Assembly (NCBI RefSeq): GCF_026008515.1 | Contig: NZ_BQYM01000006.1 | Span: 124,001 to 188,000, forward strand | Origin: Hoyosella levis | GTDB lineage: Bacteria; Actinomycetota; Actinomycetes; Mycobacteriales; Mycobacteriaceae | DNA: 64,000 nt | Direction of reading: 5' to 3' | Shown here: piece after piece, positions 11,037 through 18,984 of the stretch | Position numbering within the stretch: position 1 is the first letter of the stretch | Layout: every line of letters begins with the position of its first letter | Translations under genes and position numbers: made by a program | The notes under the pieces: model-generated | The model's database searches: none | Seen by the model: the letters and a program-made list of their open reading frames with translations, nothing else | Told to the model about the DNA's origin: nothing

Positions 11037-12143
11037 TCACTGGCCATGCGCGACATTGCGCCTGCTTGCCCGCTGTGCGGCGATCGCCGCGAGCGCCAGC
11101 CCGAGCACCGCCGCCGCCGACACCGAAGCGACCGCAGCGAGGGCCGGCCGGCTCTCGAAGCCATGCAGCAGCGGATTCGACCACTCGAAGACATATGACG
11201 GCGGCCACCAGGTGTTGATGCCTCGAGCGAGCGGTGGCAGAGCCGATACCGAGATGAATCCACCGCTCGCGAAGTAGCTACCGAGCGCCAGCAGGATCAG
11301 CGTCGGCTGGATCACGCGATGGGTTCGCAGGCCCACCGCGATCAGCACGCCCGCTCCGGCCGCAGCGGCGAGGGAGGGCAGGACGATCATCGCCGTCCGC
11401 AGTATCTCGTCCGGCCCAGCCCGTGTACCGAAGGCGAGCGCCACCAGCACTGTGGGGACCGCGGCCACGAAGGCGAGTAGCCACCCCGCCGCGGCCGCGC
11501 CCAGTCCCGCGATGTAGCTCCCCAGGGGAGTGAGCGCGATCTCCTTCTCCGTACGGTGCTCGCTATCCACGGCGTAGAGGTTCGCCGAGATCAATGCAGC
11601 GCCCAGGAGCAGGGCGAGGATGATGGCTGATCCACCCATGAATGCCGTGCGTGGCACATCCTCGGCCCTCTCCTTGTCGATGAGCGCGACGATCTGGTCC
11701 GCGTTGGTAGCGGTGTCGTAGAGGTTCGCGGTGGTGGACACGCGCAGCCGGACGTTCTTCATGGCATCCGTATTGATGTTGTAGGTCGCGATCTCAACGG
11801 CCCTGGTGTCATCGAAGTCGGCAGGGATCGTGATCGCCAGGTGCAACCTGCCGTCCTGGAGTTGTTCGGCTGCTGCGGTCGAGTCGGTCTCGATGATGTC
11901 GAAGTAGGGGCCGGTCGGGCCCTGGGTATCGGCGATGGCCTGGGCGAACTGGCGGGATTCCGAGCTTTGAGCCTGGTCGAGGACGGCGATCGGCCACGAG
12001 TTGCTTGCTCCGAAGATGACGGAAGCGAGCGCGACGACAACGACGGGGACTGCCATCGTCTGCACGAGCAGCTCGGGCCGGCGCAGGGCGATGCGCAGGT
12101 TACGGGTGATCATGGCGGTGAGCGCGCGAAGGGAAGTCATCAT
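11037..12143 (-). CDS. ABC-2 type transporter permease (second)
   Basis: A 368-residue ABC-2 permease, the last gene of a three-gene exporter operon. It has an N-terminal transmembrane helix after RRPELL, a long extracytoplasmic loop (about residues 40-165), and five or six hydrophobic helices in the C-terminal half. This is the topology of the YhgE/DrrB-like ABC-2 group. The ATG at 12141-12143 overlaps the upstream permease stop by one base (TGATG), indicating coupled translation. A longer in-frame extension to 12614 has no family character and lies inside the other permease gene. The substrate is unknown; drug or lipid export is typical for the group. Confidence 0.88.
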   Translation of the reverse strand: MMTSLRALTAMITRNLRIALRRPELLVQTMAVPVVVVALASVIFGASNSWPIAVLDQAQSSESRQFAQAIADTQGPTGPYFDIIETDSTAAAEQLQDGRLHLAITIPADFDDTRAVEIATYNINTDAMKNVRLRVSTTANLYDTATNADQIVALIDKERAEDVPRTAFMGGSAIILALLLGAALISANLYAVDSEHRTEKEIALTPLGSYIAGLGAAAAGWLLAFVAAVPTVLVALAFGTRAGPDEILRTAMIVLPSLAAAAGAGVLIAVGLRTHRVIQPTLILLALGSYFASGGFISVSALPPLARGINTWWPPSYVFEWSNPLLHGFESRPALAAVASVSAAAVLGLALAAIAAQRASRRNVAHGQ

Positions 12144-13276
12144 CACTGTCCTTGGGTGAAGCGGAGTGCTCGGGTCAGGCGCCACGCGGCCAGGGAGACG
12201 ACCACGGCCGCGATGAGAAGGCTTCCGGCGACGCCGAGCGCCGCGTTCTCGGGCTGGGGGAGCGAGGCAACCTCGAAGCGAAGGATGTCGAATAGTGGTG
12301 CGAGCGGAATCCACTGGGTCGCCGCCCAGAGAGGTTCGACGATTCCGCCGTGCGCGAATCCACGGATATAGGACTCGTACCCGCTGACGAGGAAATGCGC
12401 GACAGCGATGATGACGGCTATCGGGACAAGGGGCAGCGATCTCCGCAGCGCGACCCCGAGGAGCGTGCCGAGGGCGGCACCGTATATCCAGACGATGGCG
12501 AGCACGCCCGCGGATCTCCAGCCGAGTTGCGCCAACGGGTAGTCCAGCACCCAGCCGATTCCGGCCAGCGTCACCGCTAACGTGACCAGCGATGTCACCG
12601 CCCCGGCGGCCCACTTGCCCGCGATGAGCGAGAGCCGACTAGTCGGCGAGAGCACGAGGCCCTTGGCGGTGCGTTCCTCCCATTCCCTGGCGATACCGAC
12701 ACCGATATTGACGATGCCGGCGTAGAGCGCGGCGAAGATGATCAACGCTGAGCCGAGGTAGAGCGTCACGGGGATGTCGTGATCGAGCACTGTCGTCTCG
12801 GTGATGCTCAGGCGGTCCGGGGGAGTGGTGGGCAGCTCTTGCTGGAACTGCCGGAGTGCTTCCTCGATGCGCAGGTGCTGGTTCTTCGTGCCGTCCGCGT
12901 CGATGTTGATCAGCGATAGCGTCACGGCCGGGCTATCGCCAGCCTCCACGGCTCGCGCGAACCCCTCGGGGATCGTCAGCATCGCGCCGACGTCACTGTC
13001 GCGGTACATCTCACTGGCCTGGCCAGGGTCGGTGGTGAGGATCTCGTAGTAGTTGCCGTCGCTGTTGCGCATCTCTTCCATTACCTGGATGAACTCTGCC
13101 GAGCGCGGCGTGCCGTCCTCATCGGCGACAGCGATCGTGGCGGTGGTCGAGACATGGATGACGATGGCGTAGAGAAAGGTGAACGCGACCGGCACAAGGA
13201 TGCTGATGACAGCGAGAAGCGGTGCGCGGCGCGTGACGAGCAGGTCTTTCCTGGCAAGAGCTAGTGCCGCATTCAT
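12143..13276 (-). CDS. ABC-2 type transporter permease (first)
   Basis: A 377-residue paralogue of the following gene with the same plan: one N-terminal helix (about 20-40), a large extracytoplasmic domain (about 45-165) with the shared pattern of an INIDADGTKN-like stretch, then a bundle of membrane helices to residue 370. The two permeases share motifs in the loop (NIDADGTKN versus NINTDAMKN), so they look like an old duplication forming a heterodimeric pore. The ATG start is 10 bp after the ATPase stop on the same strand. Substrate not predictable. Confidence 0.88.
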   Translation of the reverse strand: MNAALALARKDLLVTRRAPLLAVISILVPVAFTFLYAIVIHVSTTATIAVADEDGTPRSAEFIQVMEEMRNSDGNYYEILTTDPGQASEMYRDSDVGAMLTIPEGFARAVEAGDSPAVTLSLINIDADGTKNQHLRIEEALRQFQQELPTTPPDRLSITETTVLDHDIPVTLYLGSALIIFAALYAGIVNIGVGIAREWEERTAKGLVLSPTSRLSLIAGKWAAGAVTSLVTLAVTLAGIGWVLDYPLAQLGWRSAGVLAIVWIYGAALGTLLGVALRRSLPLVPIAVIIAVAHFLVSGYESYIRGFAHGGIVEPLWAATQWIPLAPLFDILRFEVASLPQPENAALGVAGSLLIAAVVVSLAAWRLTRALRFTQGQ

Positions 13277-13286
13277 GATGGGCGCC

Positions 13287-14075
13287 TCAGTTCCGTAGTC
13301 CGCTGCCGGTGAAGTGCAGGAAGACGTCCTGCAGGCTGACCGGTGGCACCTCGGCCCGCTTGGTCTTCGGGACCTGCGCGGTCAGCTCGGCGAGGCTGCC
13401 CCGGACGACGTTCGCGCCCCGGTCGATGATCGTGATGTGATCACCGAGCCGCTGAGCCTCCTCCATGTAGTTCGTGGTCAGCAGGACCGCGCGTCCCTCG
13501 TGCGCCACCTCCTCGATGCGTGTCCAGATGGCCTCGCGGGACTGCACGTCCACACCGAGCGTGGGCTCGTCGAGCAGGAGGAGCTCGGGCTTCATCATCA
13601 GTGCCTTGCCGAGCGCGAGCCTGCGCTGCATGCCGCCGGAGAAGGTGCCGGCCCGATCGCTGGCGCGGCTGCCGAGCTGCACGAGCTCGAGCGTCTCGTC
13701 GATGCGCGCGCGCTGCTCGCGAGCGGGCATCCCGTAGTAGCTGGCGTGGAACGCGAGGTTCTCGCGCGCGGTCAGCTCCGGGTACAGCGAAGTCTCTTGT
13801 GGCACTAGTGCGATCCGGCGCAGGAGCTCGCGCCGCTGGGTCGCGGGGTCGAGGCCCAGCACACGCAAGTGGCCAGCGCTTGGTGCGAGCAGGCCGGTCA
13901 GGACGTTCATCAACGTCGTCTTGCCGGATCCGTTGGGCCCGAGCAAGCACGTCACGTCGCCGGGACGCGCATCGAGGTCGACACCATCCAATGCGCGGAA
14001 TGGGGGCTGCTTGCGACCGCGAGCGAACTCCACGGTCACCCCTGTCGCTTCTACCGCCGCCTGCGTTTCACTCAC
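13287..14075 (-). CDS. ABC transporter ATP-binding protein
   Basis: The 262-residue energising subunit of the exporter. Visible motifs are Walker A GPNGSGKT at 46-53, Q-loop Q93, signature FSGGMQ at 145-150, and Walker B LLLLDEP with catalytic E170. It leads the operon, with the two permeases following in tight array. A TetR gene is transcribed divergently 67 bp away, which suggests local control of the exporter. The family includes drug, nodulation-factor and polysaccharide exporters, and nothing narrows the substrate further. Confidence 0.93.
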   Translation of the reverse strand: MSETQAAVEATGVTVEFARGRKQPPFRALDGVDLDARPGDVTCLLGPNGSGKTTLMNVLTGLLAPSAGHLRVLGLDPATQRRELLRRIALVPQETSLYPELTARENLAFHASYYGMPAREQRARIDETLELVQLGSRASDRAGTFSGGMQRRLALGKALMMKPELLLLDEPTLGVDVQSREAIWTRIEEVAHEGRAVLLTTNYMEEAQRLGDHITIIDRGANVVRGSLAELTAQVPKTKRAEVPPVSLQDVFLHFTGSGLRN

Positions 14076-14084
14076 AATGCCTCC

Positions 14085-14107
14085 TCTGGTCCGTGCCGGT
14101 TACCAGA
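14085..14107. promoter_or_regulatory. Candidate TetR operator
   Basis: The divergent TetR/ABC intergenic space contains an inverted repeat, TCTGGT at 14085-14090 and ACCAGA at 14102-14107, with an 11-bp spacer. Size and position fit a local TetR operator controlling both genes. This is inference from symmetry only. Confidence 0.35.
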
Positions 14108-14142
14108 AGCCTGACCGAGGCCCACTGCTAGGCTCAACAGTG

Positions 14143-14751
14143 ATGAATAAATCGCGGGGGCGGCCCCGGGCCGGTGCCGACGATGGCCGGGACCGGCTCC
14201 TGTCAGCAGCTCGTGACCTGTTCGCGGCGCGTGGGTACAACGGCGCGACACTACGCATGATCGCGGGGCAAGCCGGCTGCGATCCCGCCTTGATCGCCTA
14301 CCACTTCGGGTCGAAGAAGGAGCTGTTCGCTCGCTCGATGGCGCTCTCGCTTGGTCCTTCGCTGGTGCTGGAGAAGGCCCTCGAAGGCGACCCCGCCACA
14401 GCTCCCGAGCGGCTCGCGGCGTTGGTCGTCCGCGCCTGGGAGGCACCCGACGTGCAACGTTCGCTGATGCAGCTCGTCGCGACGGGCATGCAGCATCCTG
14501 AAGTGCTGCAAGCCTTCCGGGAGTACATCGAGAGGGAGCTTGTTAGTCGGCTCGTTGAATATTTTGGCGGCACTGAGGCGACCGAGCGCGCGGGCGTCAC
14601 CATCACGATCGTCATCGGCATCATCTTTGGCCGCTACGTGATCGGGGTGGAACCGCTCCGGTCGGCAACCCCCGAACGACTGGTCGAGCTGTTGAGGCCG
14701 AGCCTCCGCGCGATCTCAGCGGCTCGCCCGCGAGGCAGGCCAGCCCGCTAG
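14143..14751 (+). CDS. TetR family transcriptional regulator
   Basis: A 202-residue repressor-type protein. The N-terminal helix-turn-helix (about residues 15-60) has the classic TetR run: RDRLLSAARDLFAARGYNGATLRMIAGQAGCDPALIAYHF in pattern, including the AYHFGSKKELF signature. The rest is an all-helical ligand-binding and dimerisation domain. The start is ATG 14143; a GTG one codon upstream is an alternative. It is divergent from the ABC exporter operon, the usual arrangement of an efflux regulator that binds the shared promoter and releases on ligand. The ligand is unknown. Confidence 0.9.
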   Translation: MNKSRGRPRAGADDGRDRLLSAARDLFAARGYNGATLRMIAGQAGCDPALIAYHFGSKKELFARSMALSLGPSLVLEKALEGDPATAPERLAALVVRAWEAPDVQRSLMQLVATGMQHPEVLQAFREYIERELVSRLVEYFGGTEATERAGVTITIVIGIIFGRYVIGVEPLRSATPERLVELLRPSLRAISAARPRGRPAR

Positions 14752-14762
14752 CAGGTCCCTGC

Positions 14763-14778
14763 GGTTTCACGTGAAACC
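14763..14778. promoter_or_regulatory. parS: parS centromere site 1
   Basis: The 16-bp perfect palindrome GGTTTCACGTGAAACC contains the core GTTTCACGTGAAAC recognised by ParB in most bacteria. It lies in the short gap between the TetR and SRPBCC genes, about 12.7 kb from oriC, as expected for a chromosomal parS. The parA/parB genes are not in this window. Confidence 0.88.
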
Positions 14779-14799
14779 ATCCCCTGCCATGCTGGACGC

Positions 14800-15342
14800 A
14801 TGGAACAAAGCCGCCAATGGTCCGTCTCTCGATCCACCACTGTCAAGGTCGCGCCAGAGCAGGCATACTCACTGATCAGCGACCCCACGCGAACAGGGGA
14901 GTGGAGCCCGGAGAACACGGGCGCGAGCTTGCGGGAAAGTGCCCAGGGATCGTTGCGCGAGGGCGATGAGTTCGACGGCACGAACAAGCGGGGACCATTT
15001 CGCTGGATCACCCGATGCACCGTCACCCATGCCGTTCCGGGTAAACGATTCCGTTTCAAGGTCCGCCGCTGGGGAGTGGGGCTGCCATTGCTCAGGGTTC
15101 CGGTAGCGACCTGGGACTTCGAGCTCGAGCCCACCGATGGCGGCACGCGGATCACCGAGACCTGGACGGATGATCGTCGAGCGTGGCCCGATTCCCTGTG
15201 CCGCATCGTTGATCCCATGCTCACGGGCCAGCGCTCGTTCGCGGACTTCAACGCCCGCAACATCGAGAGCTCGCTCAAGCGCATGAAAAAACAGCTCGAG
15301 GATGGAGGCCACGAATCGCGGCCATCCATCCTCGAGCCCTAG
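14800..15342 (+). CDS. SRPBCC (START-like) family protein
   Basis: A 180-residue protein with the helix-grip fold pattern of polyketide cyclase/dehydrase-type SRPBCC proteins. It opens with a strand (SRSTTVKVAPEQAYSLISDP) and continues with the conserved TRTGEWSPE turn. Alternating strands follow, including a WDFELEPTDGGTRITETW segment, and the C-terminal helix is long and amphipathic (FNARNIESSLKRMKKQLE). Such proteins bind hydrophobic ligands; the ligand is not predictable. A parS site lies just upstream. The 3' end of the gene forms a hairpin shared with the convergent helicase gene. Confidence 0.82.
   Translation: MEQSRQWSVSRSTTVKVAPEQAYSLISDPTRTGEWSPENTGASLRESAQGSLREGDEFDGTNKRGPFRWITRCTVTHAVPGKRFRFKVRRWGVGLPLLRVPVATWDFELEPTDGGTRITETWTDDRRAWPDSLCRIVDPMLTGQRSFADFNARNIESSLKRMKKQLEDGGHESRPSILEP
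15295..15336. terminator. Hairpin between convergent SRPBCC and helicase genes
   Basis: CTCGAGGATGG (15295-15305) pairs with CCATCCTCGAG (15326-15336), with extra GGCC/GGCC pairing inside. It overlaps the last SRPBCC codons and lies 20 bp from the convergent helicase stop. A bidirectional terminator role is plausible, although there is no T-run. Confidence 0.45.
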
Positions 15343-15356
15343 CTCATAGCTGCTGG

Positions 15357-16742
15357 CTAGCGGCTGTCGCGCCGCGGAGCAGCACCGACCGGGCTCCGGT
15401 GCCCGGATCCGCCACGGCGGGGGTTGCCGCCATGGCTATGCGCGGTGCTGGCGGACCTGCCACGGCCCGCTCCGCCACGGCCGGAGCCACCCTGGCGCGC
15501 GGGGCCATGGCTCGGTCGGCCGTGGGCCTGGCGCGGAGCGCGCTCTGGCTCGGTGCGGATCACCATCGGTACGATGGCCGCCTTGTCACCGACGAGCGCG
15601 TTGACCGACGCATCACCGGGGGTGACACGGATCGGCTTGGCTGCGATCTCCGCCTTGCGGAGCAGCTTGCGAAGGTCCGAGCGCTGCTCGGGCAGCACGA
15701 TGGTCACGACATCGCCCTGCTTGCCGGCGCGAGCGGTACGGCCTGACCGGTGCAGGTAGGCCTTGTGCTCGACCGGCGGATCAACATGGACGACAAGCTC
15801 GACATCGTCGACGTGGACGCCGCGCGCCGCGACATCCGTGGCCACGAGGACCCGAACGTTGCCCTTGCCGAACGCAGCGAGGTTCCGGTCGCGCTGGGCC
15901 TGGGAGAGGTTGCCGTGGAGATCGACCGCGGGGATGCCGTTCTCGCTCAGCTGGCGCGCCAGTCGCTTCGCATGATGCTTGGTGCGCATGAACAGGATTC
16001 GCCTGCCGGTGCCACTGGCGAGCTCGGAGATGAGGTCGCGCTTGGAGCTCGCGTTATCAACCTCGAAGATGTGGTGCGTCATCGCGGCGACGGGGGAGTG
16101 CTCCTCGTCGACGGAGTGCATCATGGGGCTATTGAGGAACTGCTTGGCGAGGCTGTCGATGCCATTGTCGAGAGTGGCCGAGAAGAACAACCGCTGCCCG
16201 TTGCGAGGGGTGGCGGAGAGGATCCGGCGCACGCCAGGCAGGAACCCGAGGTCGGCCATGTGATCAGCCTCGTCGAGGACGGTGACCTTGACCTCGTCGA
16301 GCGAGATGAGGCGTTGCTTCATGAGGTCCTCGAGCCGGCCCGGGCATGCGACGACGATGTGCGCGCCGCGCTTCAGTGCGTTGACCTGCTTGGACTGCGG
16401 AACGCCACCGAAGACGGTGGTGACCCGCATGCCGCTGGCGGCGGCGAGCGGAGTGATGACGGCGGCGATCTGCGTGGCGAGCTCGCGAGTGGGGGCGAGC
16501 ACCAGGCCGCGCGGCATGGAGGGGCGGATCTGGGGCGCATCGGCGATCCGTGCGACCAGGGGGATAGCAAACGCGAGGGTCTTGCCGGACCCCGTGCGGC
16601 CGCGCCCGAGGATGTCGCGCCCGCCGAGCGAATCGGTGAGCGTATCGATCTGGATCGGGAACGCAGAGGTCTTGCCGTCGGTGGCCAGCGCCTTGCAAAT
16701 GTTCGCGGGCACGCCAAGATCAGTGAATGTGGTAGTGCTCAT
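15357..16742 (-). CDS. DEAD-box ATP-dependent RNA helicase
   Basis: A 461-residue RNA helicase. In order it has Q motif at Q31, Walker A GRTGSGKT at 48-55, PTRELA (motif Ia) at about 84-89, DEAD at 157-160, SAT at 188-190, and motif VI HRSGRTARAG at 331-340. The tail from about residue 400 is basic and Gly/Arg-rich (RGG-like), typical of RNA-chaperoning helicases of the RhlE/DeaD type used in cold adaptation and ribosome assembly. The start is the ATG at 16742 with GGAAAGG just upstream. In-frame sequence further upstream is not conserved. Confidence 0.93.
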   Translation of the reverse strand: MSTTTFTDLGVPANICKALATDGKTSAFPIQIDTLTDSLGGRDILGRGRTGSGKTLAFAIPLVARIADAPQIRPSMPRGLVLAPTRELATQIAAVITPLAAASGMRVTTVFGGVPQSKQVNALKRGAHIVVACPGRLEDLMKQRLISLDEVKVTVLDEADHMADLGFLPGVRRILSATPRNGQRLFFSATLDNGIDSLAKQFLNSPMMHSVDEEHSPVAAMTHHIFEVDNASSKRDLISELASGTGRRILFMRTKHHAKRLARQLSENGIPAVDLHGNLSQAQRDRNLAAFGKGNVRVLVATDVAARGVHVDDVELVVHVDPPVEHKAYLHRSGRTARAGKQGDVVTIVLPEQRSDLRKLLRKAEIAAKPIRVTPGDASVNALVGDKAAIVPMVIRTEPERAPRQAHGRPSHGPARQGGSGRGGAGRGRSASTAHSHGGNPRRGGSGHRSPVGAAPRRDSR

Positions 16743-17069
16743 GGTGCCTTTCCGGCATCGGGCCCCGGCCTCGCTCCAGGCCACGGCCACCATCATTCGA
16801 TGGCTAGCCGCAGGGGCGGGCAGGGTGCTATTGGCGAACACGCCAACTAGGCGCATCCGTTCGCCGTATGAAGAATCTTCGACCCGCTGGGATTCCGCGT
16901 GCTCGCGGGGCAGGGGGGAGAGAGGAAGCCGTCTACGACGCGAGCCGGGAGGACTGCCAGTCCGTTCCCAGCTTCTGAAGCAGAGTGTAGCCGGCTCGCG
17001 AGCCGATCGCGCAGGGGCGGATCGAGCAATGGAGTGCGTTGGCTCACAATGTATGCGGGACGAGAAGGC
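16743..17069. other. Intergenic region upstream of the helicase gene
   Basis: There are 327 bp without a convincing gene between the helicase start and the end of the HTH gene, both on the minus strand. It would hold the helicase promoter and a long 5' leader. The only clear structure is a 14-bp perfect palindrome, CGGCTCGCGAGCCG, at 16992-17005. No riboswitch or cold-shock-box consensus was recognised. Confidence 0.6.
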
Positions 17070-17690
17070 TCAGGACTGGTCCTCGATCACGATTCCGGCA
17101 TTCGTGGTGCCGTTCTCGGCGAGGGGCTCGTGGCGCCGATCGTCCCACCATTCGCGGAGGGTCCGGCGCCGTGGGGGACGGCGGCGGTGCTGCGCTGCTG
17201 CCACGGACGAGGTGGACGTGCTGGTTGTCTCGCTGGTGGACGTGGCGCTCGCCGGCTTGGCCGCCTCAAGCATGCGTAGCGCGGTCCGCAGGTCGGAGAC
17301 CCGGTCGAGTCGCTCCTGGGCAAGGGTTTCCGCGGCCGCGCGCAGGGCCGCCTCGCTCTCTGCCCGGGTCTTGATCGAGAGGAGCTCGGTCTCGAGCTCC
17401 TTGACGCGGCCCTCGAGCTTCGACAGCTCGGGGACCTCGGCCTTCTCCAGGCCGCGCACGGCCTCGGCCTTGCCAGGGGCATCCTCGGGCGGCGCCGGGC
17501 GGTCTGGCTTGAACCCCGCGGCGAGCAGGTCCTCGAGGGGGATCTGCCAGCCGTCCTCGGTCTTGACCGCTCCGGGCAGCTTGCCACCGTCTAGCGCGCG
17601 CTGGATCGTGGCACGCCCCACGTTGCAGCGTCGAGCTGCCTCGGCTGCTGACCATCGTGGCCGAGTGGACGTCGTTGCTTGATCGGTCAT
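17070..17690 (-). CDS. Helix-turn-helix / coiled-coil DNA-binding protein
   Basis: A 206-residue protein of unknown role. Residues about 10-55 form an excisionase/MerR-like helix-turn-helix (WSAAEAARRCNVGRATIQRA, then a wing DGWQIPLEDLLAAG). After a Pro-rich linker comes a heptad-rich region (about residues 90-145: LSKLEGRVKELETELLSIKTRAESE in pattern) predicted as a coiled coil. A Ser/Thr stretch and a strongly basic tail with RRRPPRRR follow. The architecture resembles accessory proteins of actinobacterial plasmids and integrative elements, and also scaffold-like DNA-binding proteins. No mobile-element genes lie nearby. It is divergent from an alpha/beta hydrolase gene. Confidence 0.75.
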   Translation of the reverse strand: MTDQATTSTRPRWSAAEAARRCNVGRATIQRALDGGKLPGAVKTEDGWQIPLEDLLAAGFKPDRPAPPEDAPGKAEAVRGLEKAEVPELSKLEGRVKELETELLSIKTRAESEAALRAAAETLAQERLDRVSDLRTALRMLEAAKPASATSTSETTSTSTSSVAAAQHRRRPPRRRTLREWWDDRRHEPLAENGTTNAGIVIEDQS

Positions 17691-18015
17691 GCCCGCTATG
17701 ATGCCCGGTTGCCTGCCCGCGCGGTAACCGGACACGCCCGCTGGCGCGGAACTTCACGCGGATGTCACGGAATCTTCCCTGCAAGCAGCCTCATTCCCAA
17801 GCGTGGACAGCCATGATGACCGGATGCCTGCCCGCGGCGGTATGCTGCATTCCGGCAGGCTGGATCACCCCGTGCGGTAATGTGATGCGGATCACGGAAG
17901 TGCTTGCCTCGTGAACGGAATGCGCGCGGGGATCGAGCTGAGCAGCTACAGCGTGACCGTGAGCGGTGTGATCATCGTGCGTGCCACGTCCGTCCGAGCA
18001 AGGGGGTGAGGTCCG
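17691..18015. other. Divergent intergenic region
   Basis: There are 325 bp between the HTH gene and the alpha/beta-hydrolase gene. It presumably carries both promoters. I see no convincing reading frame, RNA structure or repeated operator, only the ribosome-site-like GGGGGTGAGG just before the GTG at 18016. Confidence 0.55.
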
Positions 18016-18927
18016 GTGAGCGCGGAACGAATGCCTCAGTTGGCAAGCCCGGTGCAGCGCAGTCATGCGCGGCGCCGCGAGGGCTATGTCGTCATCGACG
18101 GAAAACGCGTGGGCATCACCGAGTTCGGCGCAGGGGGCCGCCTGGTCATCCTCGCGCCCTCCCTGATGCTCTCCCGGCGCATGCATGAGCCGCTCGCGCA
18201 GGAGCTCGCGCGCCGGGGCTTCCACGTCGTGTGCGTCAACAACGTGCTGGCCGCCAAGCGTGGACCGGGCGATCCGGAGGACTACAGCGCGGAGGCGCTC
18301 GGCCGCAGGATGGTCGGCCTGCTCGATGCGATCGGCGGCGAGGTCGCTGTGTTTGGCGGAACCTCCATCGGAGCGAGCGCCGCGCTCGAGGCGGCCGTTC
18401 TCGAGCCGAACCGCACCGTCGGGGTGATAGTGGAAGCCCCCCTGCTTGATCGTGGCGCGCTGCGCCTCGCACCAATGCTGACCATCGCTCACGAGGTCCT
18501 CGCGCGCGGCCACGCCTTCTTCTGGCTGGCACGGCGCTTCGCGGGCCTCCTCCCTGCCGAGTCGCTAGCGACCCGGTTGTGGTGGGATTTCCTGTCCGCC
18601 TCGCGGACCGAGCAGGCAGCGATGATGCAGGGCCTCATGCTGGGCCGCATCGCGCCACCCCGCCGGGAGCGGAGCCGCATATCGGTGCCCGTCCTTGTCC
18701 TGAGATCACGGCGGGACCCCTCTCATTCGTCGGCGGACTCCGACCGCCTCGCCGCGGACATCCCCGATACCCAGCTGCACGAGATGGGGTCGCCCACCAC
18801 GCTTCGCGGCAACGTCCGCATGGTCTCGCCCGCGATCGTGAGCTTCCTCAGCGAGGCCTTCGCCGCGCCCTGGGTGATCGCGCGCACGATCTACACGCCC
18901 AATATCGGGGACTCGTACCTGAACTAG
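18016..18927 (+). CDS. Alpha/beta-hydrolase fold protein, catalytic triad incomplete
   Basis: A 303-residue alpha/beta-hydrolase-like protein. The nucleophile elbow GTSIGAS places Ser117 on the usual sharp turn. The strand before it (VAVFGG) and the upstream ILAPSLMLSRRMHEPL loop fit the fold. A late VPVLVLRSRRD segment supplies the expected acid position (D in SRRD). The position where the family carries the catalytic histidine (a GH.......P motif before the last helix) reads RGNVRMVSP, with no histidine. The protein may therefore be non-catalytic or use another residue. GTG start with GGGGGTGAGG upstream. Confidence 0.7.
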   Translation: MSAERMPQLASPVQRSHARRREGYVVIDGKRVGITEFGAGGRLVILAPSLMLSRRMHEPLAQELARRGFHVVCVNNVLAAKRGPGDPEDYSAEALGRRMVGLLDAIGGEVAVFGGTSIGASAALEAAVLEPNRTVGVIVEAPLLDRGALRLAPMLTIAHEVLARGHAFFWLARRFAGLLPAESLATRLWWDFLSASRTEQAAMMQGLMLGRIAPPRRERSRISVPVLVLRSRRDPSHSSADSDRLAADIPDTQLHEMGSPTTLRGNVRMVSPAIVSFLSEAFAAPWVIARTIYTPNIGDSYLN

Positions 18928-18984
18928 CCCCGGTGCGCGCAGCGAATGGCCGGTACGCCTGGCGCGGCGCGGTAGCGTGTTGAC

